A stretch of DNA of 64,000 nucleotides from Oceanobacillus sp. HTM 045 (GTDB lineage Bacteria > Pseudomonadota > Alphaproteobacteria > Rhodobacterales > Rhodobacteraceae). This document shows positions 1 through 8,858 of this stretch, one piece after another. Numbering within the stretch: position 1 is the stretch's first letter; each line of letters starts with the position of its first letter. Location of the stretch: positions 310,001 through 374,000 of the forward strand of contig WNWL01000003.1 of assembly GCA_009733745.1 (NCBI GenBank), read 5' to 3'. Both the position numbers and the translations under genes were made by a program. Under the pieces are notes generated by a model, which was not told the DNA's origin, made no database searches, and saw only the letters and a program-made list of their open reading frames with translations.

Positions 1-36
1 CGCTGGTCGCGCGTGCTGCGGCAGGTCGGTGTTCAC
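1..36 (-). CDS. Start of an unidentified gene (partial, runs off the window)
   Basis: Fifteen bases after the stop of the CCA-adding enzyme there is a GTG with a GGAG Shine-Dalgarno-like stretch a few bases before it, and the 12 codons to the window edge are open (V-N-T-D-L-P-Q-H-A-R-P-A). The close spacing suggests the next gene of the same minus-strand operon. Too little is visible to name a product. It could also be a chance start. Confidence 0.35.
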   Translation of the reverse strand, partial: MNTDLPQHARPA

Positions 37-51
37 ATCTCCAGACCCGGC

Positions 52-1200
52 CTACCCCACCAGTTCCGCCAGCGCCTCCCGGTCGAGCGCGAAGCCGCTG
101 TCGATCCAGGCCGCCTCGGCCTTGGCCAGCGCCGCGCCGAGGGCCGGGCCGGGCTCCATGCCGCGCGCCATCAGGTGCTCTGCCCTGAGCGGGAACACGG
201 CGGAGGCCCCCCGCGTGATCTCCGCCTCCAGCCCCTCCGGCAGCCCCGCGCCGGTGGAGGCCGCGCGCACCAGCAGCCCGGCCCGCGCAATATCCGCGCC
301 ATGCCGGTAGGCCGAGGCGGCGGGCCCTTCACCGGAGGAGGCCACGGCGCGGATCGCCCCCTCGTCCCGCGCGTCGCGGTTGGAGAGCCGCCATGCCGCC
401 GCCGGGTCCTCGCCGCCAAGCGCCACCAGCCGCGCGCGCCAGTCGGGCGCGGCCCCGGCGAGCCCCTCCAGGTGCACCAGCGGCGCGATGGCCGCCACGT
501 CCGCGCCCGGCAGGCAGCGCATCAGCACGCCCGAGGCCTGCATCGCCGCCAGCGCCGGGGCCGGGTCCGGGGCGGCGAGCAGCTTGCGCATCTCGTGCCC
601 GATCCGCTCACGCGCGAGCCTGCCGATCCCCTCGGCCAGCTCGGCGCAGGCGGCGAGCCCGTCCGGGTCGATCCCGTCCGCCCCGTACCAGGCGTGAAAC
701 CGGAAGAAGCGCAGGATCCGCAGGTAGTCCTCGCGGATCCGGTCATGCGCGTCGCCGATGAAGCGGATGCGCCGCGCGGCGATGTCGTCGAGCCCGCCGA
801 CCGGGTCCGCCACCTCGCCGTCCGGTGCGCAGTAGAGCGCGTTGACAGTGAAGTCGCGGCGCAGCGCGTCCTCGCCGATACTGTCGGAGAAACGCACGAC
901 CGCACGCCGCCCGTCGGTCTCCACGTCGGCGCGGAAGGTGGTGATCTCGAACCCCTCGCCGTCGGCGACCGCGGTCACCGTGCCGTGCTCGATCCCGGTC
1001 GGCACCGCGCGCAGCCCCGCCGCCTCCAGCGCCGCGACCACCGCGTCGGGGCGGAGCGGCGTGCAGAGGTCCACGTCGTCCACCGGCATCTCCAGCAGGG
1101 TGTTGCGCACGCAGCCGCCGACCGCCCAGACGCGCCCGCCGAGCGCGTCGAACACCCGCCGCAGGGCAGGCGCCGCCAGCCAGTCGGGGGCGATGCGCAT
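52..1200 (-). CDS. cca: CCA tRNA nucleotidyltransferase / poly(A) polymerase family
   Basis: Predicted to add or repair the 3'-CCA end of tRNAs in the cytoplasm. The 382-residue protein opens with the nucleotidyltransferase core: a VGGCVRN loop near residue 27 and the metal-binding pair in DDVDLCT near residue 41. An RRDFTVNALYC segment follows near residue 113, then the helical ED-YLRILRFFRFH region typical of class II CCA-adding enzymes. Poly(A) polymerase I belongs to the same superfamily, but the size and context (two bases after a CoA pyrophosphatase gene, as often in Rhodobacterales) favour the tRNA enzyme. The start abuts the upstream stop, so the genes are probably translationally coupled. 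Confidence 0.9.
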   Translation of the reverse strand: MRIAPDWLAAPALRRVFDALGGRVWAVGGCVRNTLLEMPVDDVDLCTPLRPDAVVAALEAAGLRAVPTGIEHGTVTAVADGEGFEITTFRADVETDGRRAVVRFSDSIGEDALRRDFTVNALYCAPDGEVADPVGGLDDIAARRIRFIGDAHDRIREDYLRILRFFRFHAWYGADGIDPDGLAACAELAEGIGRLARERIGHEMRKLLAAPDPAPALAAMQASGVLMRCLPGADVAAIAPLVHLEGLAGAAPDWRARLVALGGEDPAAAWRLSNRDARDEGAIRAVASSGEGPAASAYRHGADIARAGLLVRAASTGAGLPEGLEAEITRGASAVFPLRAEHLMARGMEPGPALGAALAKAEAAWIDSGFALDREALAELVG

Positions 1201-1202
1201 GG

Positions 1203-1829
1203 TCAGGCCGCGCCTTCGGAGCGGAGCGCCTCGATCCGGTCCGACAGCCCCTTCAGCATCCCTGCGGTCGCGCCCCAGATGTAATGCCCCTCCCAGGGCA
1301 TCGCGTACCAGGACCGCTCGCGGCCCTGCCAGACGCGGGTGTCGCGCTTGCGGTTGGCCGGGTCCATCAGGAAATCGAGCGGCGCCTCGAACACGGAGGA
1401 GACCTCGCCCGGATCGATCACCGGCACCCAGGCCCGCGAGACGAAGCCGACGAAGGGCGTGACGCGGAAGCCGGTGCCGGTCTGGTAGGGATCGATCGGG
1501 CCGACCACCTCGACCAGGTCGGCGCTCATGCCGATCTCCTCCTCCGCCTCGCGCAGCGCGGTCGCCAGCGGCGAGGGGTCGTCCGCCTCCACCTTGCCGC
1601 CGGGAAAGCTGACCTGCCCGGCATGGTGCTTCAGATGGTCGGCGCGGTGGGTCAGCACGACATGCAGCGTGCCGCTCCGCTCGATGATCGGGCAGAGCAC
1701 CGCCGCCGGGCGGCGCTTCAGGCCGGGCATCTGGCGCACCTTCTCCTCCGGGTCGAGGTCGAAATCCGACCGCGCCCCGAGCGCGCCCAACAGCACCGCC
1801 TTCTCGATATCCGCCCGCGTGAGTGCCAT
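1203..1829 (-). CDS. CoA pyrophosphatase, NUDIX family (NudL-like)
   Basis: A 208-residue NUDIX hydrolase predicted to cleave CoA or its derivatives to phosphopantetheine and 3',5'-ADP. The NUDIX box GG-K-V-E ... REAEEEIGM is intact. It is preceded by LTHRADHLKHHAGQVSFPGG, which matches the extra N-terminal motif that separates CoA pyrophosphatases from other NUDIX enzymes. The start at 1829 (MALTRADIEKA) was chosen because the open frame upstream has no family similarity. It is followed after two bases by the CCA-adding enzyme. A 76-base gap separates it from the secreted-protein gene upstream, which may carry its own promoter. Confidence 0.88.
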   Translation of the reverse strand: MALTRADIEKAVLLGALGARSDFDLDPEEKVRQMPGLKRRPAAVLCPIIERSGTLHVVLTHRADHLKHHAGQVSFPGGKVEADDPSPLATALREAEEEIGMSADLVEVVGPIDPYQTGTGFRVTPFVGFVSRAWVPVIDPGEVSSVFEAPLDFLMDPANRKRDTRVWQGRERSWYAMPWEGHYIWGATAGMLKGLSDRIEALRSEGAA

Positions 1830-1905
1830 GCCGGGTAGATGCCCGACGGAACCGGCGGTTTCAAGGCGGCGCGGGTTCAGGGCAGGCGGGTTCAGGGCGG
1901 GGCGT

Positions 1906-2349
1906 TCAGCACCCGCCCTCGCCGGCCAGGATCGTCCGGCGCAGGTAGCCGGCGGTGAAGTCGTAGGCGACCAGCCCCTCCGCCGTCGGGATCGCCAGCC
2001 AGGTGGCCAGCGTCTCGGGCCCGGCATTGAGCGTCTGGTCCGAGAACCAGACGATGCCGCAGCCCATCTCCTCCACGTCGAGCCACGGCCCGCGGACGAA
2101 CATCCGCGTCCAGCCCTCGCCGTAGACCGGCAGCAGGATCATCTCGATGCCGTTATGCCGGGCCGAGCGGGTGTCGAGGCACATCGCCGCGCCGACCCGC
2201 GCCTCCTCGAACTCGGAACAGACCATCGGGTCGGCCTCGCGCAGGTCGATCCAGTAGGTCTCGCCATCCAGTGCAGCGCCGTCCTGCGCCACAACGGGCG
2301 CGCCCAGCGCCGCGAGGGCAACCGCCGCCATGGCCGCCAGCCCCCTCAT
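1906..2349 (-). CDS. Small secreted protein of unknown function
   Basis: A 147-residue protein with a clear N-terminal signal peptide (MRGLAAMAAVALAALGAPVVAQ), so it is probably periplasmic. The mature part contains four cysteines that could form disulfides. No catalytic motif or known family was recognised. The ATG overlaps the stop of the DUF1285 gene in an ATGA arrangement, so the two are co-translated. Antisense frames in this region are shadows. The overlap and signal peptide make it a real gene; the function is unknown. Confidence 0.7.
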   Translation of the reverse strand: MRGLAAMAAVALAALGAPVVAQDGAALDGETYWIDLREADPMVCSEFEEARVGAAMCLDTRSARHNGIEMILLPVYGEGWTRMFVRGPWLDVEEMGCGIVWFSDQTLNAGPETLATWLAIPTAEGLVAYDFTAGYLRRTILAGEGGC

Positions 2350-2963
2350 ACCTCCAACTCCGCCGCCGGGATGATCGGGAAGAACCGCCCGCCGGAGCGC
2401 AGCCCGAACCAGTCGACTCCGTCCACCGGTTCGACCTCGCCGATCTCCACCAGCCGGTAATAGCTCTTGCGGTCGATCAGCGCCTCCAGACCGCGGCGGA
2501 CATGGACATAGGGCGAGGGCTCCCCCGTCTCCGGGTCGCGCACCACGCGGATCGGGTTCTCCGGCCCCGCCTCGGTGAAATCGCCCACGTTGGTCTCGAA
2601 CACCAGGACTTGCTCCGGCCCGGCATCCCGCACCTCGAAATCCACCGCCACGAAGGGCGCGTCGTCTACCGTGATGCCGATCTTCTCGACCGGGGTGACG
2701 AGGTAGTACTTCCCGTCCTCCAGCTTCAGCACCGAGGCGAAGAGCTTCACCAGCTCGATCCGCCCGATCGGGGTGCCGAGATACCACCACATGCCGTTCC
2801 GCGCGATCCGGATGTCCAGGTCGCCGCAATAGGGCGGGTTCCAGAGATGCACCGGGGGCGGGCCCTTCCTGCTCGCGGCCTTCACCGCGCGGGCCAGATC
2901 GTCGGCCTTTCCCGGGTCATGCGCCGGGTCGTTAACGGTCTCGGTTTCGGTACCTGTCGACAT
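2346..2963 (-). CDS. DUF1285 domain-containing protein
   Basis: A 205-residue cytoplasmic protein with the features of DUF1285: a VHLWNPPYCGDLDIRIARNG start to the domain, a G-T-P-I-G-R-I-E-L-V-K-L-F segment and a C-terminal R-S-G-G-R-F-F-P-I. Family members are widespread in Alpha- and Gammaproteobacteria and have no established biochemical role. It heads a minus-strand set (secreted protein, CoA pyrophosphatase, CCA enzyme) and is divergent from the MoxR operon, with which it shares a 124-base intergenic region. Confidence 0.82.
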   Translation of the reverse strand: MSTGTETETVNDPAHDPGKADDLARAVKAASRKGPPPVHLWNPPYCGDLDIRIARNGMWWYLGTPIGRIELVKLFASVLKLEDGKYYLVTPVEKIGITVDDAPFVAVDFEVRDAGPEQVLVFETNVGDFTEAGPENPIRVVRDPETGEPSPYVHVRRGLEALIDRKSYYRLVEIGEVEPVDGVDWFGLRSGGRFFPIIPAAELEV

Positions 2964-2994
2964 CGTGTCCCGTATTTGCCTTTTTCGAGCCGTC

Positions 2995-3013
2995 GTTACC
3001 TACTAGATGTAAC
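2995..3013. promoter_or_regulatory. Inverted repeat in the divergent DUF1285 / MoxR promoter region
   Basis: GTTAC-N9-GTAAC forms a perfect 5-bp inverted repeat between the two divergent starts, in a locally AT-richer stretch, and a TCGATCGA palindrome follows shortly after. It is positioned as an operator or promoter element would be, but no regulator is known and a short repeat like this can occur by chance. Confidence 0.25.
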
Positions 3014-3087
3014 CTTGATCGATCGACATGCCACCCCCCGGGGGCGGCGCCGTGCGCCCCGGGACGGCCAGAGACGGAGCCCGCCCC

Positions 3088-4092
3088 ATGACCGATTCCC
3101 CTGCCGACCCCATCGAGCAGTTCGAGGAGGCCGGCCGGTTGATGGCCCGCGTCCGCGCCGAGGTCGCCAAGCGCGTCATCGGGCAGGACCGGGTGGTGGA
3201 GCTGGCGCTCACCACCATTCTCGCCGGCGGCCACGGGCTGGTGATGGGCGTGCCGGGGCTGGCCAAGACCCGCCTGGTCGGCACGCTGGCCACCGTGCTC
3301 GGGCTCGAATCGAACCGCATCCAGTTCACCCCCGATCTGATGCCCGCCGACATCCTCGGCTCCGAGGTGCTGGAGGACGGGCCGGACGGCTCGCGCCAGT
3401 TCAAGTTCATCGAGGGCCCGGTGTTCTGCCAGCTCCTGATGGCGGACGAGATCAACCGCGCCTCGCCCCGCACCCAGTCGGCGCTCTTGCAGGCGATGCA
3501 GGAGCACGAGGTCACCGTCGCGGGCGAGCGCCGCGTCCTCTCCGAGCCCTACCACGTCCTCGCGACCCAGAACCCGCTGGAGCAGGAGGGCACCTACCCG
3601 CTGCCCGAGGCGCAGCTCGACCGCTTCATGCTGCGGATCGACATCGACTTCCCCGACGAGCAGGAGGAACGCGCCATCCTGCTCGCCACCACCGGCACGG
3701 AGGACGCGCAGTCCGAACCCGTGCTCGACGCCGCGAAGCTGATCGAGATCCAGCAGCTCGTCCGCGCCATGCCGGTCGGAGAGAGCGTGGTCGAGGCGAT
3801 CCTCAAGCTGGTCCGCGGCGCGCGGCCCAACACGCCCGAGGCCGTGAAGGAGGCCGAGACGCTCTCCTGGGGCCCCGGCCCCCGCGCCGCGCAGGCGCTG
3901 ATGCTGGCCGTGCGCGCCCGCGCGCTGCTGCAGGGCCGTCTCGCGCCCTCGGTGCAGGACGTGATCGAACTGGCCCACCCGGCGCTGGCCCACCGCATGG
4001 CGCTGACCTTCGCCGCCCGCGCGGCAGGTCATTCGATCGGCGAGGTGATCGATTCGCTGGTGGCCGGCCGGCTCCAGGCCGAAGCTGCATGA
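3088..4092 (+). CDS. MoxR family AAA+ ATPase
   Basis: A 334-residue ATPase of the MoxR group, which act as chaperone-like partners of von Willebrand A (vWA) proteins. Visible are Walker A GVPGLAKTR, Walker B LLMADEINRASP followed by the sensor region (TQNPLEQEGTYPLPEAQLDRF), and the C-terminal lid with GPGPRAAQALM. The start at 3088 (MTDSPADP) was preferred over an upstream in-frame ATG at 3028, because the extra 20 residues are low-complexity and not family-like. It opens an operon ending near 10934 in which DUF58 and vWA-like membrane proteins follow, the usual partners. Its stop overlaps the next gene (ATGA). Confidence 0.92.
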   Translation: MTDSPADPIEQFEEAGRLMARVRAEVAKRVIGQDRVVELALTTILAGGHGLVMGVPGLAKTRLVGTLATVLGLESNRIQFTPDLMPADILGSEVLEDGPDGSRQFKFIEGPVFCQLLMADEINRASPRTQSALLQAMQEHEVTVAGERRVLSEPYHVLATQNPLEQEGTYPLPEAQLDRFMLRIDIDFPDEQEERAILLATTGTEDAQSEPVLDAAKLIEIQQLVRAMPVGESVVEAILKLVRGARPNTPEAVKEAETLSWGPGPRAAQALMLAVRARALLQGRLAPSVQDVIELAHPALAHRMALTFAARAAGHSIGEVIDSLVAGRLQAEAA

Positions 4093-4637
4093 GGCGAGCG
4101 GGGGTCATCGCAATCCCGGCTCTCGCGCTCCTCGCCGCCTGCGGCGCGGACGATGCCCCTGCGCCCGGCTCCCCCGCCGATCCCCCGGCAGCGGTGGACC
4201 TGGGCCAGCCGGAGCAGGTGTTCCGCACCGTCTGCCTCGACCAGATGCCGGCCTTCCGCGGCGCCGAGGCGGCGCTCGACGCGGCCGGCATCGCCCATGC
4301 CCGCAACGCTGACGGCACGCTGGTCGGCCAGGGCGCCGGCATCGGCGTGCTGGTCGTGCCGACCCAGACGCCCGGCGGCGATCCGGCAATGGGCTGCATG
4401 GTCGAATCGGGCGGCACGCTCGCGCGCCATGCCGAGAACCTGCGCGCCATCATCGCCACCCGCGTGGCGGATGGTGCCGAGCCCCCCGTTACCGAGACCC
4501 CGTTCTCGGAAGCCGGTCTCGAGGGCCTGCGCTGGTCATGGCGCGAGAAGGGCCGCGACGTGATCGCCGAACTGTTCCAGGACCCGTCCAACAACACCGC
4601 CAAGATGCTGCTGACCGTGCCGGGGGCCTCCGGGTGA
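4089..4637 (+). CDS. Lipoprotein of unknown function in the MoxR operon
   Basis: A 182-residue protein with a lipoprotein signal (ALALLAACGAD, Cys near residue 20), so it is probably anchored at a membrane. The body has V-F-R-T-V-C-L near residue 45 and a second Cys in D-P-A-M-G-C-M-V about 60 residues later. The same two-Cys layout is seen in the next gene, so the two look like diverged paralogues. The ATG overlaps the MoxR stop and the end overlaps the next GTG start, which makes it part of the operon. Not a standard component of MoxR/DUF58 operons; function unknown. Confidence 0.75.
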   Translation: MRRAGVIAIPALALLAACGADDAPAPGSPADPPAAVDLGQPEQVFRTVCLDQMPAFRGAEAALDAAGIAHARNADGTLVGQGAGIGVLVVPTQTPGGDPAMGCMVESGGTLARHAENLRAIIATRVADGAEPPVTETPFSEAGLEGLRWSWREKGRDVIAELFQDPSNNTAKMLLTVPGASG

Positions 4638-5113
4638 GCGGTCTTCGGCATATCGCCCTTGCTGCCGTCGCCGCCACGGGCACCGCGGCGGAGGCCGGCA
4701 CCGGCGCGGATATCTTCGTCGGCGCCTGCCTCGCCCACGCGCCCGACGCCGCCGCCGTGGCGCAGGCCTACGAGGTGGCCGGCCTCCGCCCCGGTCGCGA
4801 CAATCGCGGGGTCCTGAAGTTCCACGCGAAGGACCTCACCGGAGAGGTGCTGCCCCCCGATGCGCGCGACGCCGACCGCATGGTGTGCAGCATCCGCGAC
4901 GGCGCCGATGTGACCGACGCCGGCTGGAGCGGCCTTCTCGCCGCGACCGGCGCCGCGTTCCAGCCGCTCGAATGCGAGTCCGGCATCCTCGAACGCTGCG
5001 TCGCGATGCGCGAAGCCGAGGGTGGCTGCGAGACGGTGACCCTGGCGCGCGCGAAATTCCGGATCGATTCCTACTACAGGTACACCCCCGGCCAGGAGTG
5101 CCCGCATGAGTGA
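4634..5113 (+). CDS. Exported protein, probable paralogue of the preceding lipoprotein
   Basis: A 159-residue protein starting at a GTG that overlaps the upstream stop (GTGA). A hydrophobic N-terminus (IALAAVAATGTAAEAG) looks like a signal peptide. I-F-V-G-A-C-L-A-H-A-P near residue 25 lines up with V-F-R-T-V-C-L-D-Q-M-P of the preceding gene. Both then have a helix ending A-G and a later Cys (R-M-V-C-S-I here). The C-terminus adds more cysteines. It overlaps the DUF58 gene by eight bases. Function unknown; perhaps a periplasmic accessory of the MoxR system. Confidence 0.7.
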   Translation: MSGLRHIALAAVAATGTAAEAGTGADIFVGACLAHAPDAAAVAQAYEVAGLRPGRDNRGVLKFHAKDLTGEVLPPDARDADRMVCSIRDGADVTDAGWSGLLAATGAAFQPLECESGILERCVAMREAEGGCETVTLARAKFRIDSYYRYTPGQECPHE

Positions 5114-6002
5114 CATGCACGAACGCGCGGGCTGGCTGCGGCGGGATGCGGAGCACATCTCCGGCCCCCTGCCCCCCCTGCTGGTGGAGGCGGAGCGGCT
5201 GGCGGCCACCCTGCTGCACGGCGTCCACGGGCGCCGGCGCGCGGGCATCGGCGAGACCTTCTGGCAGTACCGTGCGGCCCAGCCGGGCGACCCGCTCAGC
5301 CTGATCGACTGGCGCCGCTCGGCCCGGTCCGACCGGCTCTACGTGCGCGAGCTTGAGTGGGAGGCGGCGGAATCCGCCGTGATCTGGTGCGACGACGCCC
5401 AGTCGATGGATTTCAAGAGCGCGGGCGTGGAGCGCACCAAGGCCGACCGGGCCAAGCTCCTCTCGCTCTCGCTCGCCGTGCTGCTGACCCGCGGCGGCGA
5501 GCGGATCGGCCTGCTCGGCTCCGAGGCCGAGCGCCCGACCACCGGCGAGGGCCAGTTGCAGCGCATCGCCGCCGTGCTCTCGATCGACAAGCCCGACCGG
5601 CCCGATTTCGGCGCCCCGCCGAAGGCGGCGCTGCCGCGGGCGGGCAAGGCGATCTTCTTCTCCGACTTCATGGGCAAGCGGGCGGACGTGTTCCCGGCGC
5701 TGGAATACGCCGCCGGGCAGGGCATCCGCGGCGCCTATGTCCAGATCCTCGACCCCTCGGAGGAGGTGTTCCCCTTCGGCGGGCGCACGCTGTTCCTGTC
5801 AATGACCGGCGAGACCCGCTACGAGACCGACCAGGCGGCGTCGCTGCGCGAGGCCTATCTCGCGCGGCTGGCCGAGCGCCGCGACGACCTCGCCCGCGTC
5901 GCCCGCCGCGCGGGGTGGGAACTGATCATCCACCGCACCGACGAAAGCCCCCGCAAGGCGCTGCTGCAGCTCTTCAACCTCGTCAGCGGCGGGAGGATGT
6001 GA
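5106..6002 (+). CDS. DUF58 domain-containing protein
   Basis: A 298-residue protein with the DUF58 signature: G-E-T-F-W-Q-Y-R-A-A-Q-P-G-D followed by IDWRRSARSDRLYVRELEWE near residues 60-85. A vWA-like half follows, with W-C-D-D-A-Q-S-M-D in the metal-site position (D-x-x-x-S rather than the canonical DxSxS). DUF58 proteins accompany MoxR ATPases in nearly all such operons and are thought to act with them in protein complex assembly. It overlaps both neighbours, so translation of the operon appears coupled. Confidence 0.9.
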   Translation: MSDMHERAGWLRRDAEHISGPLPPLLVEAERLAATLLHGVHGRRRAGIGETFWQYRAAQPGDPLSLIDWRRSARSDRLYVRELEWEAAESAVIWCDDAQSMDFKSAGVERTKADRAKLLSLSLAVLLTRGGERIGLLGSEAERPTTGEGQLQRIAAVLSIDKPDRPDFGAPPKAALPRAGKAIFFSDFMGKRADVFPALEYAAGQGIRGAYVQILDPSEEVFPFGGRTLFLSMTGETRYETDQAASLREAYLARLAERRDDLARVARRAGWELIIHRTDESPRKALLQLFNLVSGGRM

Positions 6003-8857
6003 TGCTCTCGCTCGGCTCCCTCGCCTTCCTCAACCCCTGGGTCCTCGCCGGACTGGCGTCGATCCCGGTCCTGTGGTGGCTCCTGCGCGCCCTGCCCCCG
6101 GCGGCGAAGAAGATCCCCTTCCCCGGCGTGCGGCTCCTGCTCGGCCTCGACGACCGCGAGCGGCAGGCGAGCCGGATGCCGTGGTGGCTGCTGCTGCTGC
6201 GCATGATCGCCGTGGCGCTGATCCTGGTCGGCTTCGCCCAGCCCATCCTCAACCCCGGCGGGCGGCTCGCGGGCTCGGGCCCGGTGCTGCTGCTGGTCGA
6301 CAACGGCTGGGCCGCCGCGCCCGACTGGCAGGACCGCATCGCCGCCGGCCGCTCCGTCCTCGGCGAGGCGGAGGAGGCCGGCCGCCCGGTGCTGCTCTGG
6401 CCGCTGGCCGACCGCGACGAGATCCCCGCCCCGGTCGCCGCGGCCGAGGCGCGCGTCACCTTCGAGGCGCTGGAACCCCGCTCCTGGGCCCCGGCCCGCG
6501 AGCCCGTCCTCGCCGCGCTGGAAGAGGGCGCGCTCGACGGTATCGAGACCGTCTGGATCCATGACGGCATCGACCACGGCACCGACGACACCGGCCTCAC
6601 CGAAGACCTCCTCGACGCCCTCGCCGGCGCCGGCTCCCTCCGCCTGATCGGGCCGGAGGCGCAGGCCCGCGCGCTCACCCCGCCCTGGCTGGACGAGGGC
6701 CGCCTCACCGTCGAGGTGCTGCGCGCCGACGGCACCGACGCCCCCGCCCGCGTCGTGGCGCTGGCCCGCGCCGGCGACGGCGGCGAGCGCCAGGTCGGCA
6801 TCGCCGAGGCGGAGTTCGCCGAAGGCGCGGGCAGCGCCCGGCTGGTCTTCGACTTCCCGCCCGAACTGGCGGGCCGCGTCTCCCGCCTCGTCCTCGCCGA
6901 GGGCGCCAGCGCCGGCGGCGCCGCGCTGGCCGACGGCTCGATCCGCCGGCCCGCCGCCTGGGTCGTCTCGCCCGCCGCGCAGGAGGAAAGCGTCTCGCCG
7001 CTGACCACCGCGACCTACTACATCCGCAAGGCGATGGAGCCAGTGGCCGAGATCCGCACCGGCGACCTCGCCGCGGCCATCGCCGCCGCCCCGCCGGTGA
7101 TCGTGCTGGACGACTACGGCCAGATCCCCGAGACCGAGGCCGCAGCACTCCAGGCATGGGTGGAGGAAGGCGGCCTGCTGCTCCGCTTCGCGGGGCCGCG
7201 CCTCGCCGCGGCGGTCGGCGGCGGCGGCTTCGGCGCCTTCTCGGCCATCGGCGGCGACGACCCGTTCCTGCCCGTCCGCCTGCGCCGCGGCGGCCGCGCG
7301 CTGGGCGGCGCGCTGGCATGGGGCGCACCGAAAACACTCGGTCCCTTCCCGCCCGGCGGGGTGTTCCAGGGCCTCGCCATCCCGGAGGAGGTCGACGTCT
7401 CCCGCCAGGTCCTCGCCGATCCCTCGCCGGAACTGGCGGGCCGGGTCTGGGCCACGCTGGCCGACGGCACGCCGCTGGTCACGGGCCGGCGCATGGGCGA
7501 CGGGCGGATCGTCCTGTTCCACGTCTCGGCCGATGCCGAGTGGTCCTCCCTGCCGATCTCCGGCCTGTTCGTGGAGATGCTGAGCCGCATCGTCGGGCTG
7601 GTGGACGGCTCGACCAACGAGCGCCCCGCGCCCGACCTGCTGGCCGGCTCGCTCTGGCGGGCCGACCGTCTGCTCGCCGCCGACGGCACCACCCTGCCCG
7701 CGGGCTCCGACGCCGCGCCGGTGGACGGCGCCGCCGTGGCCGAGGGCCGCGCCGGGCCGGACCTGCCGCCGGGCATATACATCCGCGCCGGCCGCGCCGA
7801 CGACGAGATCGCCGGGCCGGAGGCGCTGACCGTGAACCTGTTCGCCCGCGGCGACGCGCTGGCGGCGATGGCCGACGCGCCCGCGTCCGCCGCGGCGGAG
7901 ACGCTGGGCGGGGCCGAGCGCCGCTCGCTCGGGCCGATCCTGATCGCGCTGGCCATCGCCCTTCTGGCGCTGGACCTGGTGGCGACGCTGTTCGTCTCCG
8001 GCCGCCTCTCCGGCGGGCGCAAGGTCGCCCCCGCCGCCGCGGTGCTTCTGGCCGTCCTCGCGCTGCCGGGCCAGCCGCAGGCGCAGGAGCCCGCACCGGT
8101 CTCCGAGCGCGACCTCGCCGCGGCGATCGAGACCACCTTCGCCTTCGTCGTCACCGGCGACCAGCGCATCGACTACATGTCGGAACGCGGCCTGATCGGC
8201 CTCGGCAACGCGCTCACCCGGCGCACCGCGGTCGAGCCCGGCCCGCCGATGGGCGTGGACCCGGAGCGGGACGAACTGGCCTTCTACCCGGTGGTCTACT
8301 GGCCGCTGGTCAGCGCCGAGCCGCCCTCCGACCTGCTGCTCTCGAAACTGGCGGACTACATCGCCAATGGCGGCCTGCTGGTGATTGACACGCAGGACGG
8401 GCCGACCGGCCTGTCCGGCGGCAGCGCCGCCGACATGCGCCGCATCGCCGAGCGGCTGAACCTGCCGCCGCTGATGCCGATCCCCGAGGACCACGTCATC
8501 ACCCGCACCTTCTACCTGCTGCAGCAGTTCCCCGGCCGGTGGGACGGCGGGCGGGTCTGGGTCGAAGCCCTGCCGGACGACGCGGGCACCGGCGGGCAGG
8601 ATCCGTCGCTGCCGCATTTCGACCGGGTGGACGACAACGTCTCCCCCGTGATCGTCGGCTCCGCCGACTGGGCCGGCGCCTGGGCGGTGGACGAGCAGGG
8701 CTTCGCGTTGCTCCCCGTCGGGCGCCCCGGCTCGGGCGACCGCCAGCGCGAACTGGCGCTGCGCTTCGGGGTCAACATGGTGATGTACGCGCTGACGGGG
8801 AACTACAAGTCGGACCAGGTCCACGCGCCGGCGATCCTCGAACGGCTGGGGCAATAG
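6002..8857 (+). CDS. BatA / DUF4159 membrane protein
   Basis: A 951-residue membrane protein. The N-terminal ~80 residues are a BatA-type domain: two membrane helices around NPWVLAGLASIPVLWWLLRA and WWLLLLRMIAVALILVGFAQP, with the P-F-P-G-V-R-L-L linker. The vWA-like part that follows has D-N-G-W-A at residue 100 instead of a DxSxS metal site, so it is probably degenerate. A GATase-like fold (VIVLDDYGQIPETEA) follows, then a third hydrophobic segment near residue 650 and a C-terminal DUF4159 domain (FYPVVYWPL ... GGLLVIDTQDG). It starts inside the DUF58 stop codon. Probably the membrane platform on which the MoxR ATPase works. Confidence 0.88.
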   Translation: MLSLGSLAFLNPWVLAGLASIPVLWWLLRALPPAAKKIPFPGVRLLLGLDDRERQASRMPWWLLLLRMIAVALILVGFAQPILNPGGRLAGSGPVLLLVDNGWAAAPDWQDRIAAGRSVLGEAEEAGRPVLLWPLADRDEIPAPVAAAEARVTFEALEPRSWAPAREPVLAALEEGALDGIETVWIHDGIDHGTDDTGLTEDLLDALAGAGSLRLIGPEAQARALTPPWLDEGRLTVEVLRADGTDAPARVVALARAGDGGERQVGIAEAEFAEGAGSARLVFDFPPELAGRVSRLVLAEGASAGGAALADGSIRRPAAWVVSPAAQEESVSPLTTATYYIRKAMEPVAEIRTGDLAAAIAAAPPVIVLDDYGQIPETEAAALQAWVEEGGLLLRFAGPRLAAAVGGGGFGAFSAIGGDDPFLPVRLRRGGRALGGALAWGAPKTLGPFPPGGVFQGLAIPEEVDVSRQVLADPSPELAGRVWATLADGTPLVTGRRMGDGRIVLFHVSADAEWSSLPISGLFVEMLSRIVGLVDGSTNERPAPDLLAGSLWRADRLLAADGTTLPAGSDAAPVDGAAVAEGRAGPDLPPGIYIRAGRADDEIAGPEALTVNLFARGDALAAMADAPASAAAETLGGAERRSLGPILIALAIALLALDLVATLFVSGRLSGGRKVAPAAAVLLAVLALPGQPQAQEPAPVSERDLAAAIETTFAFVVTGDQRIDYMSERGLIGLGNALTRRTAVEPGPPMGVDPERDELAFYPVVYWPLVSAEPPSDLLLSKLADYIANGGLLVIDTQDGPTGLSGGSAADMRRIAERLNLPPLMPIPEDHVITRTFYLLQQFPGRWDGGRVWVEALPDDAGTGGQDPSLPHFDRVDDNVSPVIVGSADWAGAWAVDEQGFALLPVGRPGSGDRQRELALRFGVNMVMYALTGNYKSDQVHAPAILERLGQ

Positions 8858-8858
8858 C

